Positions 52,315-60,426 of a DNA stretch of 64,000 nucleotides are shown here, in pieces (the first letter of the stretch is position 1; each line of letters starts with the position of its first letter). The DNA lies in NCBI GenBank assembly GCA_947166275.1, contig CAMVDP010000004.1:61866-125865 (forward strand), written 5' to 3'. The position numbers and the translations under genes were made by a program. Source of the stretch: an uncultured Clostridia bacterium. GTDB taxonomy: Bacteria; Bacillota; Clostridia; Oscillospirales; Ruminococcaceae. The notes under the pieces were generated by a model, which worked only from the letters and a program-made list of their open reading frames with translations, did not search any database and was not told the origin of the DNA.

Positions 52315-54999
52315 ATGAAAAGCTGGGATAAAATCAAAAAAATGATCGACGATCCGTCCAGAGATTTCCAGGAACGCATCTTCATGGTCCTGACTTTGAT
52401 AGCGGAGTTTGCCGTATTGGTGGTGTTCATTGCTGATGTGTTTCTCGGTGAAAATATCGTAGAGATACTTGCGCTTGGGCTGATGCTCATTTTTTCGCCG
52501 ATAGTGTCGGTGTACAGCGTCAGAAAGCACCAGTCGTATATTGCGAGCCGGTTCATATCTGTCATGGTCGTTTTCATGGTGCTGCCGGTAGTATTTTTCT
52601 TCGGCGGCGGTATGTACGGCGGAGCGGTGATATGGTTCTCATTCTCGTATCTGTACATAGGGCTGCTCCTCACGGGTGCGTTGAGGACGGTCATGCTGAT
52701 ACTGCTCTCGCTGCTCGCGTGCTTTGAGTATTACGTGGGGTATTTCCATGCCGAGCTTATCGTCACCCACAACTCACAGATGTTCTATCTTGACTCGCTT
52801 GTGTCGGTGGTGCTTGTCGGCATAGTAATATATGTTCTTGTATGGTTCCAGAACAGGCTGTTCATTTCGGAGAACAACCGGGCAAAGAAGGAAGCCGAGA
52901 AGGTCGAGGAACTGAGCAAGGCACAGAACCGCTTCTTCTCGAACATGAGCCATGAGATACGCACGCCTATAAACACTATCATCGGGCTCAACGAGATGAT
53001 CCTGCGCGAGGATATCTCGGACGAGGTCGCGGAGGATGCGGCGAATGTCCGCTCGGCAAGTAAGATGCTGCTGCACCTGATAAACGACATTCTCGATATG
53101 TCGAAGCTCGGGTCGGGGCAGATGCAGCTCGCGCCGGTGAATTATAAGCCGGGAGATATGCTGTCGGAACTTGTTGGAATGCTCTGGATTAGGGCGAAGG
53201 AGAAAAATCTTGAATTCAAGGTCAATGTTTCCCCCGAACTGCCGTCAGAGCTGATATGCGATGAGGTCAGGATAAAGCAGATACTTATAAATGTCGTGAA
53301 CAACGCGATAAAATATACCAAGGAAGGTACAGTCTCGCTCTCTATCGAGTGCGGACAGAAAAACGGCAGCGAGCTTAACGTGATATATTCCGTGAGCGAT
53401 ACAGGCATGGGCATAAAGAAAGAGGATATACCGTACCTGTTCACTGCGTTCAAGCGAGTTGACGAGACGGAGAACCGTCACATTGAGGGCACGGGTCTCG
53501 GGCTTTCCATCGTGAAGCAGCTCGTCGATCTTATGGGCGGCAATATCACCGTGAACAGTGTGTACACAAAGGGTACAACATTTATCATCGAAATACCGCA
53601 GCAGGTCGTGGACGACAGAAGCATAGGCGAGATCAATATAGAAGACCGCCACGCACTTGCGCAGAAAGCTCACTACAAGCAGAAGTTTGAGGCTCCCGAC
53701 GCGAAGATACTTGTGGTGGACGATAATGAGTCCAACCTTCTTGTAATACGCAAGCTGTTAAGAGACACGAAGGTACACGTTGACACCGTCACGAGCGGTG
53801 CCGAGGCGCTTCGTAAGACGCTCAACAACTACTACCATGTCATCTTCATGGATCATCTGATGCCCGAGATGGACGGTCTTGAATGTCACAAGCTCATCGG
53901 GTCGCAGGTCGGTGGTCAGTGCCGTGAGTCGAAGATCGTGGCGCTAACCGCGAATGTGGGCGGCGAGAGCCGTGCGCTGTACGAGCGTGAGGGCTTCGAC
54001 GGATATCTTACCAAGCCGATAAGCGGTGATGACCTCGAAAAGGAGCTGTGCAGGCTGCTTCCGAAGGACATCGTATATATGTTCGGAAACGACGAAGAGA
54101 TATTCGAGGAGACCATACTCTGGATGCGCTCGGATCAGAAAAAGCGCAACATAGTCATCACCACCGAAAGCGTGGCGGATCTCCCGCATGAGCTGACCGA
54201 CAAGTACGGTATTGTCGTTATACCTCACATGGTCAGGACGGAGGATGGTCTGTTCAAGGACGGACTTGAGATAGAGACCGACGGACTTCTCGCGTACATG
54301 ACGAATGAGTCTCACAAGGTCTCAACAAAGGCACCGAGCGTTAAGGAATACGAGGAATTCTTCGCAAAACAGCTCGCTTACGCGAATAATGTCATCCATA
54401 TCTCGATATCAAGCGCTGTCACGGGAAGCGGGTGTATCCCGGCGACCGAGGCTGCCAAAGCTTTCGATAATGTTACGGTTATCGACACCGGGCATCTTTC
54501 GAGCGGACAGGGTCTTATCGCGCTGGAGGCGTGCAGGCTCGTATCCGAGGGCAAGCCGCCAAAGGATATAATCCGCAGGATACAGCAATTTACTTCGAGA
54601 GTCAACACAAGCTTCATTGTCGACAATCTGGACTTCCTTGCAAGGTCGGAGCAGGTGAGCCAGCGTGTTGCCGCGTTTACAAAGTCCATAATGGCGCGTC
54701 CGGTGCTTATGCTGAAGGACGGAAATATGGGTGTCGGCAGGATATTCTTCGGAACAAGGGAGCGCGCGTGGAAGCGCTATATCGACACGACTCTCGTACA
54801 CCCCGAAAGGATAGACGAGGATATCCTGTTCATCACGTACGTCGGGCTCAGCCGGCGTGATCTCGAACGTGTCAGGGAGCTTACGGAGAGCCGTATGAAG
54901 TTCAGAAACGTGTATTTCCAGAAGGCTGCGCCGGGTATCGCGGTAAACTGTGGTGCGGGCACCTTCGGACTATTGTTCAGGTATAAGGATCAGCAATAA
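52315..54999 (+). CDS. Hybrid histidine kinase fused to a DegV/FakB-like fatty-acid-binding domain
   Basis: An 894-residue protein. Membrane helices at about 18-175; HisKA with FSNMSHEIRTPINTIIGL (phospho-His near 213); HATPase with VSDTGMGI and GTGLGLSIVKQL; REC at about 462-590 (ILVVDDNESN, acceptor D513 in IFMDHLMPEMDG). From residue 612 a complete DegV domain of about 280 residues follows: NIVITTESVADLPHEL, VSTKAPSVKEYEEFF, ISISSAVTGSG, VIDTGHLSSGQGLIALEA, ending APGIAVNCGAGTFGLLF. DegV/FakB proteins bind a single fatty acid for a kinase or carrier. Here the fold is joined covalently to a kinase-receiver, so it may sense or report fatty-acid status. It starts 18 bases after the previous gene; frame continuity is uninterrupted through the REC-DegV junction. 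Confidence 0.92.
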   Translation: MKSWDKIKKMIDDPSRDFQERIFMVLTLIAEFAVLVVFIADVFLGENIVEILALGLMLIFSPIVSVYSVRKHQSYIASRFISVMVVFMVLPVVFFFGGGMYGGAVIWFSFSYLYIGLLLTGALRTVMLILLSLLACFEYYVGYFHAELIVTHNSQMFYLDSLVSVVLVGIVIYVLVWFQNRLFISENNRAKKEAEKVEELSKAQNRFFSNMSHEIRTPINTIIGLNEMILREDISDEVAEDAANVRSASKMLLHLINDILDMSKLGSGQMQLAPVNYKPGDMLSELVGMLWIRAKEKNLEFKVNVSPELPSELICDEVRIKQILINVVNNAIKYTKEGTVSLSIECGQKNGSELNVIYSVSDTGMGIKKEDIPYLFTAFKRVDETENRHIEGTGLGLSIVKQLVDLMGGNITVNSVYTKGTTFIIEIPQQVVDDRSIGEINIEDRHALAQKAHYKQKFEAPDAKILVVDDNESNLLVIRKLLRDTKVHVDTVTSGAEALRKTLNNYYHVIFMDHLMPEMDGLECHKLIGSQVGGQCRESKIVALTANVGGESRALYEREGFDGYLTKPISGDDLEKELCRLLPKDIVYMFGNDEEIFEETILWMRSDQKKRNIVITTESVADLPHELTDKYGIVVIPHMVRTEDGLFKDGLEIETDGLLAYMTNESHKVSTKAPSVKEYEEFFAKQLAYANNVIHISISSAVTGSGCIPATEAAKAFDNVTVIDTGHLSSGQGLIALEACRLVSEGKPPKDIIRRIQQFTSRVNTSFIVDNLDFLARSEQVSQRVAAFTKSIMARPVLMLKDGNMGVGRIFFGTRERAWKRYIDTTLVHPERIDEDILFITYVGLSRRDLERVRELTESRMKFRNVYFQKAAPGIAVNCGAGTFGLLFRYKDQQ

Positions 55000-55001
55000 A
55001 C

Positions 55002-55033
55002 AATAACGGGGAAGCAGAGGCTTCCCCGTTATT
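55002..55033. terminator. Bidirectional terminator between the two kinase gene clusters
   Basis: AATAACGGGGAAG and CTTCCCCGTTATT form a perfect 13-bp stem with a six-base loop. Confidence 0.87.
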
Positions 55034-56439
55034 TATTTCTTTCCGCCGGATACCAGCGGGAGCGTTATTATTATCTCTGTGCCTTCGCCCTGGATGCTCC
55101 TGACATCTATGCTTCCGTCGTGTATGCGGACTATTTCGTCCGCCACAGCAAGACCGATGCCCGATCCTCGCACGGTGTTGTTGGCTTTGTAGAACTTTTC
55201 CTTCACGTGAGGGAGGTCATTCTCCGCGATGCCCACGCCGTCATCTTTGAAGGAGATCTGTATCTTCCCGCCGTTGACCGATGCGCTCACTTCGGTATGA
55301 CCGCCCTTTCTGCCGTACTTTATCGAGTTGTCGATGATGTTGATGAACACCTGTCGCAGGCGGTTCTTATCGCCGTACACGACCGCGATATCCTCGCAGT
55401 CGGTGAGTGTGAGTGTTATGCCTTCAGATTTTGCGCGCTCCTCATACATCATTACCGCGTCGGCAAGCTCGGCGATAATGTCGAGGTTGGACTGCTGGAG
55501 CGAGAGATGCCCGTTCTGTATGCGCGAGAAGTCGAGAAGCTCCTCTACCATGCCGGAGAGACGGTCGGTCTCTTTGTTTATGATCTGCATACCCTTTTTG
55601 CGCGTGTCGGTATCATCTATCTCCTCAAGAGTTTCGCTCCAGCCCTTGATAGCCGTGAGCGGTGTGCGCAGCTCGTGTGATACTGACGATATAAACTCGT
55701 TCTTGATGTTCTCCGAGTGCTCAAGCTCGTCCGCCATGTAGTTGAAGATGTCGCAGAGCTGACCGATCTCGTCGGAACTCTCGTTATCTATACGCACCGA
55801 GAAATCGCCCGCCGCGAGCTTTCGCGCGGTCACGCCGACACGCTGTATCGGGCGCACGATGCTTCGGATGAAGTAGATACCGAGCACGAACAGCAGCAGC
55901 AGTATCCCCGCGCTGAGTGCCATAACGCCGAGTACGAGCGAGTATATGCGTTCGTCTATCTTGGTGAGCGAGGTCACTATGCGCGTTGCGCCGCCGGACA
56001 GCGAGTTCATGACAGTGTATGCCATGTAATGCTCGCCGCTGCTGAACCTTCCGATGTAGTAGCCGTTGTGGCTGTCCGATGCCGCGGCGTCATAATAATC
56101 AGGCATATCATAGCTTTCTGCGGGCGTGAAGCCGCTGCTCGAAAGGTATACCTTGCCGTCGCGGTTTATCGCCATGAGCTCGGCGTAGTTCTTCTTTTCG
56201 AACTGCTCGATCGAGTTTATGACCTCATCGGAGTAGTCGGAGCCCGATTCTTCGAACAGTCTGTTTACTACGCCGGCGGTGATGTTTGCCTGGGTCTCGA
56301 TGTATTGCCTTACTGCACCGTAGAAATACGAGCGTATCAGGAAAAATCCCGTGATATCAAGGATTATCAGCAGTACCGCCACTATTCCGAAGCTTCCGAG
56401 AAACCAGCGTGCGGCAATGCTTCTGCGCCGGATCTTCAT
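55033..56439 (-). CDS. Sensor histidine kinase (HAMP type), coupled to iorAB
   Basis: A 468-residue membrane kinase. Two membrane helices (about 13-36 and 170-195) flank an extracytoplasmic sensor of about 130 residues. HAMP (RPIQRVGVTARKLAAGDFSVRI), HisKA with SSVSHELRTPLTAIKGWSETL, and HATPase with DNSIKYG, FKDDGVGIAENDLPHV and GSGIGLAVADEIVRIHDG follow. The ATG at 56439 overlaps the iorB stop (ATGA), indicating translational coupling. No response regulator gene is beside it, unusual for this PhoR/YycG-like class. The longer N-terminal extension readable in frame lies entirely inside iorB and is not used. Confidence 0.88.
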   Translation of the reverse strand: MKIRRRSIAARWFLGSFGIVAVLLIILDITGFFLIRSYFYGAVRQYIETQANITAGVVNRLFEESGSDYSDEVINSIEQFEKKNYAELMAINRDGKVYLSSSGFTPAESYDMPDYYDAAASDSHNGYYIGRFSSGEHYMAYTVMNSLSGGATRIVTSLTKIDERIYSLVLGVMALSAGILLLLFVLGIYFIRSIVRPIQRVGVTARKLAAGDFSVRIDNESSDEIGQLCDIFNYMADELEHSENIKNEFISSVSHELRTPLTAIKGWSETLEEIDDTDTRKKGMQIINKETDRLSGMVEELLDFSRIQNGHLSLQQSNLDIIAELADAVMMYEERAKSEGITLTLTDCEDIAVVYGDKNRLRQVFINIIDNSIKYGRKGGHTEVSASVNGGKIQISFKDDGVGIAENDLPHVKEKFYKANNTVRGSGIGLAVADEIVRIHDGSIDVRSIQGEGTEIIITLPLVSGGKK

Positions 56440-57011
56440 GCTTCGCGGCCGAGTGCGAACGCTTTCTTGTTTATCTCCATTGCCTTCTTCGGAACGCACG
56501 CGTCAAGCGCAGCCTGCCATGCTTCCTCGGGGAAGCCCGCTGTTTTTGATATCAGACCCATCAGCACCACGTTGACTGCGCGGGAGCTTCCTGCCTGTTC
56601 AGCCAGCGAGAGCGCATCGATAGCGGTGATGTCAACGCCTTTGGCTCTTATCTTTTCGGTGAGGTTTTCAGGGTACTCCTGTGCGCCCATAATGACGGGC
56701 ATCGGGTTTATCTGCTGCGAGTTTGTGATGATCTTGCCGCCCTTTTTGAGATACGGCAGCCAACGCGCCGCTTCAAGCTCCTCGAACGAGATGATGATGT
56801 CCGCTTCGCCCTTTTCGATGACCGGCGAGAAGATCTTGTCGCCGTATTTGATATATGTTACGACCGAGCCTCCGCGCTGTGACATTCCGTGAACTTCGCT
56901 CACCTTTACGTCATAGCCTGCCGAGAGCAGAACGTTTCCGAGTATACGGCTCGCGAGGAGCGTTCCCTGTCCGCCCACTCCGACCAGCATTATTGCCTTT
57001 GTTTCATTCAT
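56436..57011 (-). CDS. iorB: Indolepyruvate:ferredoxin oxidoreductase, beta subunit
   Basis: A 191-residue subunit with the gamma/POR domain fold: MLVGVGGQGTLLASRILGNVLLSAGYDVKVSEVHGMSQRGGSVVTYIKYG is the classic N-terminus with the CoA/TPP-facing GGQG and SQRGG motifs. Together with IorA it oxidatively decarboxylates aryl pyruvates from aromatic amino acids to aryl-acetyl-CoA with reduction of ferredoxin, or runs in reverse. It lies 15 bases after iorA. Confidence 0.94.
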   Translation of the reverse strand: MNETKAIMLVGVGGQGTLLASRILGNVLLSAGYDVKVSEVHGMSQRGGSVVTYIKYGDKIFSPVIEKGEADIIISFEELEAARWLPYLKKGGKIITNSQQINPMPVIMGAQEYPENLTEKIRAKGVDITAIDALSLAEQAGSSRAVNVVLMGLISKTAGFPEEAWQAALDACVPKKAMEINKKAFALGREA

Positions 57012-57026
57012 TTCAAGCCGCCTCCC

Positions 57027-58757
57027 TTATTCTTCTATCGCGCTGAACTTGCACATCTGTGTGCAGAGTCCGCAGCCTACGCACAGGGTGTTGTCTATCT
57101 GCGCCTTGCCGTCTGTTATTGAGATAGCCGGGCAGCCTATTCTCATGCACGCCTTGCAAGTCTTGCATTTGTCTGCGTTTACTCTGAACGGCGGCTTGTG
57201 CTTCACCGTCTTGAGCAGTGCGCAGGGTCTGCGGCAGATCACCACAGCAGGCTCGTCCGCTGCAAGTGCTGCCTTGACCGCGTTCTCTGTCGCCGCGAGG
57301 TCGCCGGGATCTACCACAGTAACATTGTTGATGCCTATAGCTTTACACAGAGCTTCAAGGTCAACTGCCGCCGCCGGGTCGCCGTAGATGTTCTTGCCGT
57401 TGGCAGGATTGTTCTGGTGACCGGTCATACCGGTGATGCTGTTGTCAAGTATCAGCACCGTGGAATTCGTGCGGTTGTACGCGATGTTTATGAGTCCGGT
57501 GATGCCGGAGTGGATGAATGTCGAGTCGCCGATGACGGCTACAGCCTTGCCCTCATACTCTCCGCGCATTGCCTTGTTGAAGCCGTGCAGGCCGCTTACC
57601 GATGCGCCCATGCAGACAGTAGTGTCCATGGCGTCCAGCGGAGCTGAGGAACCGAGTGTGTAGCACCCGATATCGCCGCTCACGAATACTCCGAGTTTCT
57701 TCAGCGTGTAGAATACGCCTCTGTGCGGACAGCCGGCGCACATGACCGGCGGACGTATCGGGATAACATCGTCGAGCTGTACGAATTCAGCCTTCTCGCC
57801 GAGTATCTTTTCGCGCAGATATGTCTGTGAATACTCGCCGATGAAAGTGAACAGATCCTTGCCTATCGGGTCGAGCCCTATCTTGCGGCAGTGTGTCTCA
57901 ATGATATCGTCGAGCTCCTCGACTACGTAGAGCTTATTCACCTTTGCCGCGAAGTCCTTGATGAGCCTCACGGGCAGGGGATTGACCATACCGAGCTTTA
58001 AGTAGCTTGCCTTTTCGCCGAGAGCTTCACGCGCATACTGGTATGCCGCTCCATTTGCGATAATGCCTATTTCGTCCGAGAACATCTCAACGCGGTTGAG
58101 CGGGGAAGTTTCAGCGTACTCGCGGAGCTTCTTCGTGCGCTCCTCGACCACGATGTGCTTCGGCTTCGCGTTCGCGGGTGTCATTATGTTCTTGCGGGGA
58201 TTTTTGGTGTATTCGTGGCGCACGGTCTTTCTGTCCTCAAGCTCAACAACGCTCTGGGAGTGTGCTACTCTTGTGGACAGGCGCAGTATAACGGGAGTGT
58301 CGAACTGTTCCGAGATCTCGTATGCGAGCTTGGTGAACTCCTTGCACTCGCCGGAGTCCGACGGTTCGAGCATCGGTACCTTCGCGCCTATCGCGTGGTT
58401 GCGGGAATCCTGCTCGTTCTGTGAGGAGTGCATTCCCTGGTCGTCCGCTACTGCGAGCACGAATCCACCGTTCACGCCGGTGTAGGATGCGGTATAGAGC
58501 GGGTCAGCCGCAACGTTGAGACCGACATGCTTCATCGCGCAGAAGGAGCGCCTTCCCGCGATAGCCGCTCCGATAGCGGCTTCACAGGCTACCTTCTCGT
58601 TGGGAGCCCATTCGCTGTACATTTCTTCTTTGTCGTAGGTGGAAGCAAATTCCGTTATCTCGGTGCTGGGGGTGCCGGGGTAGCTTGAAACGAACTCAAC
58701 GCCCGCCTCGTACAGTCCTCTTGCCACAGCCTGATTTCCGAGCATAAGACCTGCCAT
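57027..58757 (-). CDS. iorA: Indolepyruvate:ferredoxin oxidoreductase, alpha subunit
   Basis: A 576-residue thiamine pyrophosphate enzyme. LGNQAVARGLYEAGVEFVSSYPGTPSTEI opens the pyrimidine-binding domain. CAGCPHRGVFYTL and GDIGCYTLG belong to the TPP-binding half, together with GDSTFIHSGITGLINIAYN and ILDNSITGMTGHQNNP. A C-terminal ferredoxin domain has two 4Fe-4S motifs (CKTCKACMRIGCPA and CVGCGLCTQMC). The ATG at 58757 follows AAAGGAA; four in-frame ATG/alternative starts upstream have no spacing-compatible site. Promoter at 58794-58822. Suggests peptide and amino-acid fermentation. Confidence 0.95.
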   Translation of the reverse strand: MAGLMLGNQAVARGLYEAGVEFVSSYPGTPSTEITEFASTYDKEEMYSEWAPNEKVACEAAIGAAIAGRRSFCAMKHVGLNVAADPLYTASYTGVNGGFVLAVADDQGMHSSQNEQDSRNHAIGAKVPMLEPSDSGECKEFTKLAYEISEQFDTPVILRLSTRVAHSQSVVELEDRKTVRHEYTKNPRKNIMTPANAKPKHIVVEERTKKLREYAETSPLNRVEMFSDEIGIIANGAAYQYAREALGEKASYLKLGMVNPLPVRLIKDFAAKVNKLYVVEELDDIIETHCRKIGLDPIGKDLFTFIGEYSQTYLREKILGEKAEFVQLDDVIPIRPPVMCAGCPHRGVFYTLKKLGVFVSGDIGCYTLGSSAPLDAMDTTVCMGASVSGLHGFNKAMRGEYEGKAVAVIGDSTFIHSGITGLINIAYNRTNSTVLILDNSITGMTGHQNNPANGKNIYGDPAAAVDLEALCKAIGINNVTVVDPGDLAATENAVKAALAADEPAVVICRRPCALLKTVKHKPPFRVNADKCKTCKACMRIGCPAISITDGKAQIDNTLCVGCGLCTQMCKFSAIEE

Positions 58758-58793
58758 AAAAATCATTCCTTTCATGCTGACATATTTAATGAT

Positions 58794-58822
58794 ATTATAA
58801 CACATTTATGCGGATTTTGCAA
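58794..58822 (-). promoter_or_regulatory. Promoter for the iorA-iorB-kinase operon
   Basis: Minus-strand TTGCAA, 17 bp, TATAAT. Confidence 0.72.
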
Positions 58823-58851
58823 TAGCCAAAATCTTCTTTGCCTACGCTCCG

Positions 58852-58880
58852 TTGACAAAAAGGTTCAGCTGTGGTATAAT
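58852..58880 (+). promoter_or_regulatory. Promoter for the GNAT gene at 58909
   Basis: TTGACA, 17 bp, TATAAT. It lies back-to-back with the iorA promoter. Confidence 0.8.
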
Positions 58881-58908
58881 CGAAGCTGCTGAAAGGGAGG
58901 TGCTGCTG

Positions 58909-59346
58909 ATGAAGGAACTGGCTGCGGGGGAAGTATATAAACTCGAAGAGTGTCTCACAGAGCTTGCTGCGCACCATAATGAGGTCTCGAGGAATTTCAG
59001 GGGACAATATCCGAAGAAGCCTATTGGGGAAACATTGATGTCCTTCGAAAAAGACGTTGAAGGCGGAGGGTCAAGGATCGCGGTCACAGAGCATGACGGC
59101 AGCATTTCGGGATTCTGCAAGATCGATATAGACGGCGCGGATGGGAAGATAGATTACCTGATCGTTCTGAAAAGCGTTCGCGGCACCGGGGCTGGGAAGC
59201 TTCTCGTTGACTGGGCGCTGGACGTTTTAGGTCAAAACGGAGTCGAGCGTGTGGAAGTGAGGGTCGTTGACGGGAATGAAGCCATCCATTTCTATGAAAA
59301 ATACGGGTTCAGAGTAAATTCGCACATACTTCGGCTGGATATGTAG
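58909..59346 (+). CDS. GNAT family N-acetyltransferase
   Basis: A 145-residue acetyltransferase; substrate unknown. KIDYLIVLKSVRGTGAGKLLVDWAL has the acetyl-CoA loop (RGTGAG) and NEAIHFYEKYGFRVNSHILRLDM the C-terminal motif. The ATG at 58909 follows GGGAGGTG; the reading frame extends upstream across the promoter, which cannot be coding. The gene is monocistronic. Confidence 0.87.
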   Translation: MKELAAGEVYKLEECLTELAAHHNEVSRNFRGQYPKKPIGETLMSFEKDVEGGGSRIAVTEHDGSISGFCKIDIDGADGKIDYLIVLKSVRGTGAGKLLVDWALDVLGQNGVERVEVRVVDGNEAIHFYEKYGFRVNSHILRLDM

Positions 59347-59364
59347 AGACGCAGAAAACTAAAT

Positions 59365-59397
59365 GCCCCGGAACAGGAATGTCAGCTGTTCCGGGGC
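59365..59397. terminator. Bidirectional terminator
   Basis: GCCCCGGAACAG and CTGTTCCGGGGC form a perfect 12-bp stem with a nine-base loop between convergent genes. Confidence 0.83.
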
Positions 59398-59415
59398 TGT
59401 ATGTGTATTCTGCAC

Positions 59416-60081
59416 TCACTCGCGAGGAGGGCCGCCTGCGCCGTGCGGCGGACCAAGTTTCTTCAGCAGCATTTTCAGATAAAGCGGCTGGACTATGAAA
59501 ATGATCACAAAGCCTGAAGGGTAGCAGCATAGCAGCGAGACGAGTATCGCCATGCCAATGTTCGGCTTTGAGGCAGCCATGCCGTCTCTTTGAGCTGTCA
59601 GAGACTGCGATTTTCCGTTCAGTTCGCCGAGTCTTGCCTGAAGCTCGCCTGTCTTAACAGGGTCGCTGTCGCCGATGTCGGCGATCTCCGCCTGAACAGA
59701 TGCTATTTCCTGTGACGCGCCTGCAAGCTCGTTGTTTATCGCGGATATTCCCTTGTCGATCCCTGCGTTCGCGGAGCCGACCATGATAAGTACCATCACG
59801 ACCGACAGGATCGGAGTGTATATCGTGTTCGATATAAGTGCGGATATCAGATTTGCCGGAACAGTGCCCGGGCGGAGTTTAAGCTTTTTGCAGGCTGCCG
59901 CTTCGAGCTTTGGCATCGGTACTATCAGTCCTATCACAAGGCTGATGGCGAAGCTTATCCCGAAGCTTAACAGCCACGATGACACCGTGAAATGTCCCGA
60001 TGTGAGCGTGCCTATCAGCGACATGAAAAAGCTCAATGTGACCGCCATCAACAGTCCCATTAGCAGACCTATCTTCTTCAT
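59416..60081 (-). CDS. Membrane protein resembling DUF2798, with an internal coiled coil
   Basis: A 221-residue protein. Helices at about 5-30 and 38-60 (FMSLIGTLTSGHFTVSSWLLSFGISFAISLVIGLIVPMPKLE) resemble the DUF2798 repeat, and a second pair follows, but between its halves (ISALISNTIYTPILSVVMVLIMVG and GMAILVSLLCCYPSGFVIIFI) an inserted hydrophilic stretch of about 70 residues has heptad character (AINNELAGASQEIASVQAEIADI, ELQARLGELNGKSQSL). The function is unknown. The ATG at 60081 has GGAG ahead. Confidence 0.75.
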   Translation of the reverse strand: MKKIGLLMGLLMAVTLSFFMSLIGTLTSGHFTVSSWLLSFGISFAISLVIGLIVPMPKLEAAACKKLKLRPGTVPANLISALISNTIYTPILSVVMVLIMVGSANAGIDKGISAINNELAGASQEIASVQAEIADIGDSDPVKTGELQARLGELNGKSQSLTAQRDGMAASKPNIGMAILVSLLCCYPSGFVIIFIVQPLYLKMLLKKLGPPHGAGGPPRE

Positions 60082-60223
60082 AACAAACAACTCCAATCAC
60101 TGTACATCGCGTCGGTGTGCTGTGTTTCAGCGTTTTCAACTTGCATTAATTATAACATTTGGGTGAAGTTTTGTCAATAAAAAAGCAGCGCGAAAAAAAT
60201 ATCATCTTTTTTTAAAAAATATG

Positions 60224-60252
60224 TTGACAAGTGAGACTTTGTGTGATATAAT
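60224..60252 (+). promoter_or_regulatory. Promoter for the tRNA-Met/tRNA-Glu pair
   Basis: TTGACA, 17 bp, TATAAT, about 20 bases before the first tRNA. Confidence 0.82.
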
Positions 60253-60270
60253 ATCATATATCCACTATTC

Positions 60271-60347
60271 GGCGGCATAGCTCAGTTGGTTAGAGCACTT
60301 GGTTCATACCCAGGGTGTCGGTGGTTCGAGTCCACTTGCCGCTACCA
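60271..60347 (+). tRNA. tRNA-Met, anticodon CAU
   Basis: Acceptor GGCGGCA/TGCCGCT (G-U first pair), anticodon stem CTTGG/CCAGG around TTCATAC, T-loop GGTTCGAGTCC and encoded CCA. The paired first position favours an elongator tRNA; a lysidine-modified tRNA-Ile(CAU) cannot be fully excluded by eye. Confidence 0.92.
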
Positions 60348-60351
60348 TTAT

Positions 60352-60426
60352 GGCCCGTTGGTCAAGAGGTTAAGACATCGCCCTTTCACGGCGGAATCAT
60401 GGGTTCAATTCCCGTACGGGTCACCA
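60352..60426 (+). tRNA. tRNA-Glu, anticodon UUC
   Basis: Acceptor GGCCCGT/ACGGGTC, anticodon loop CTTTCAC, T-loop GGTTCAATTCC, encoded CCA. It begins four bases after tRNA-Met, so the two are one transcript. The minus-strand recombinase reading frame ends inside its T-arm. Confidence 0.95.
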
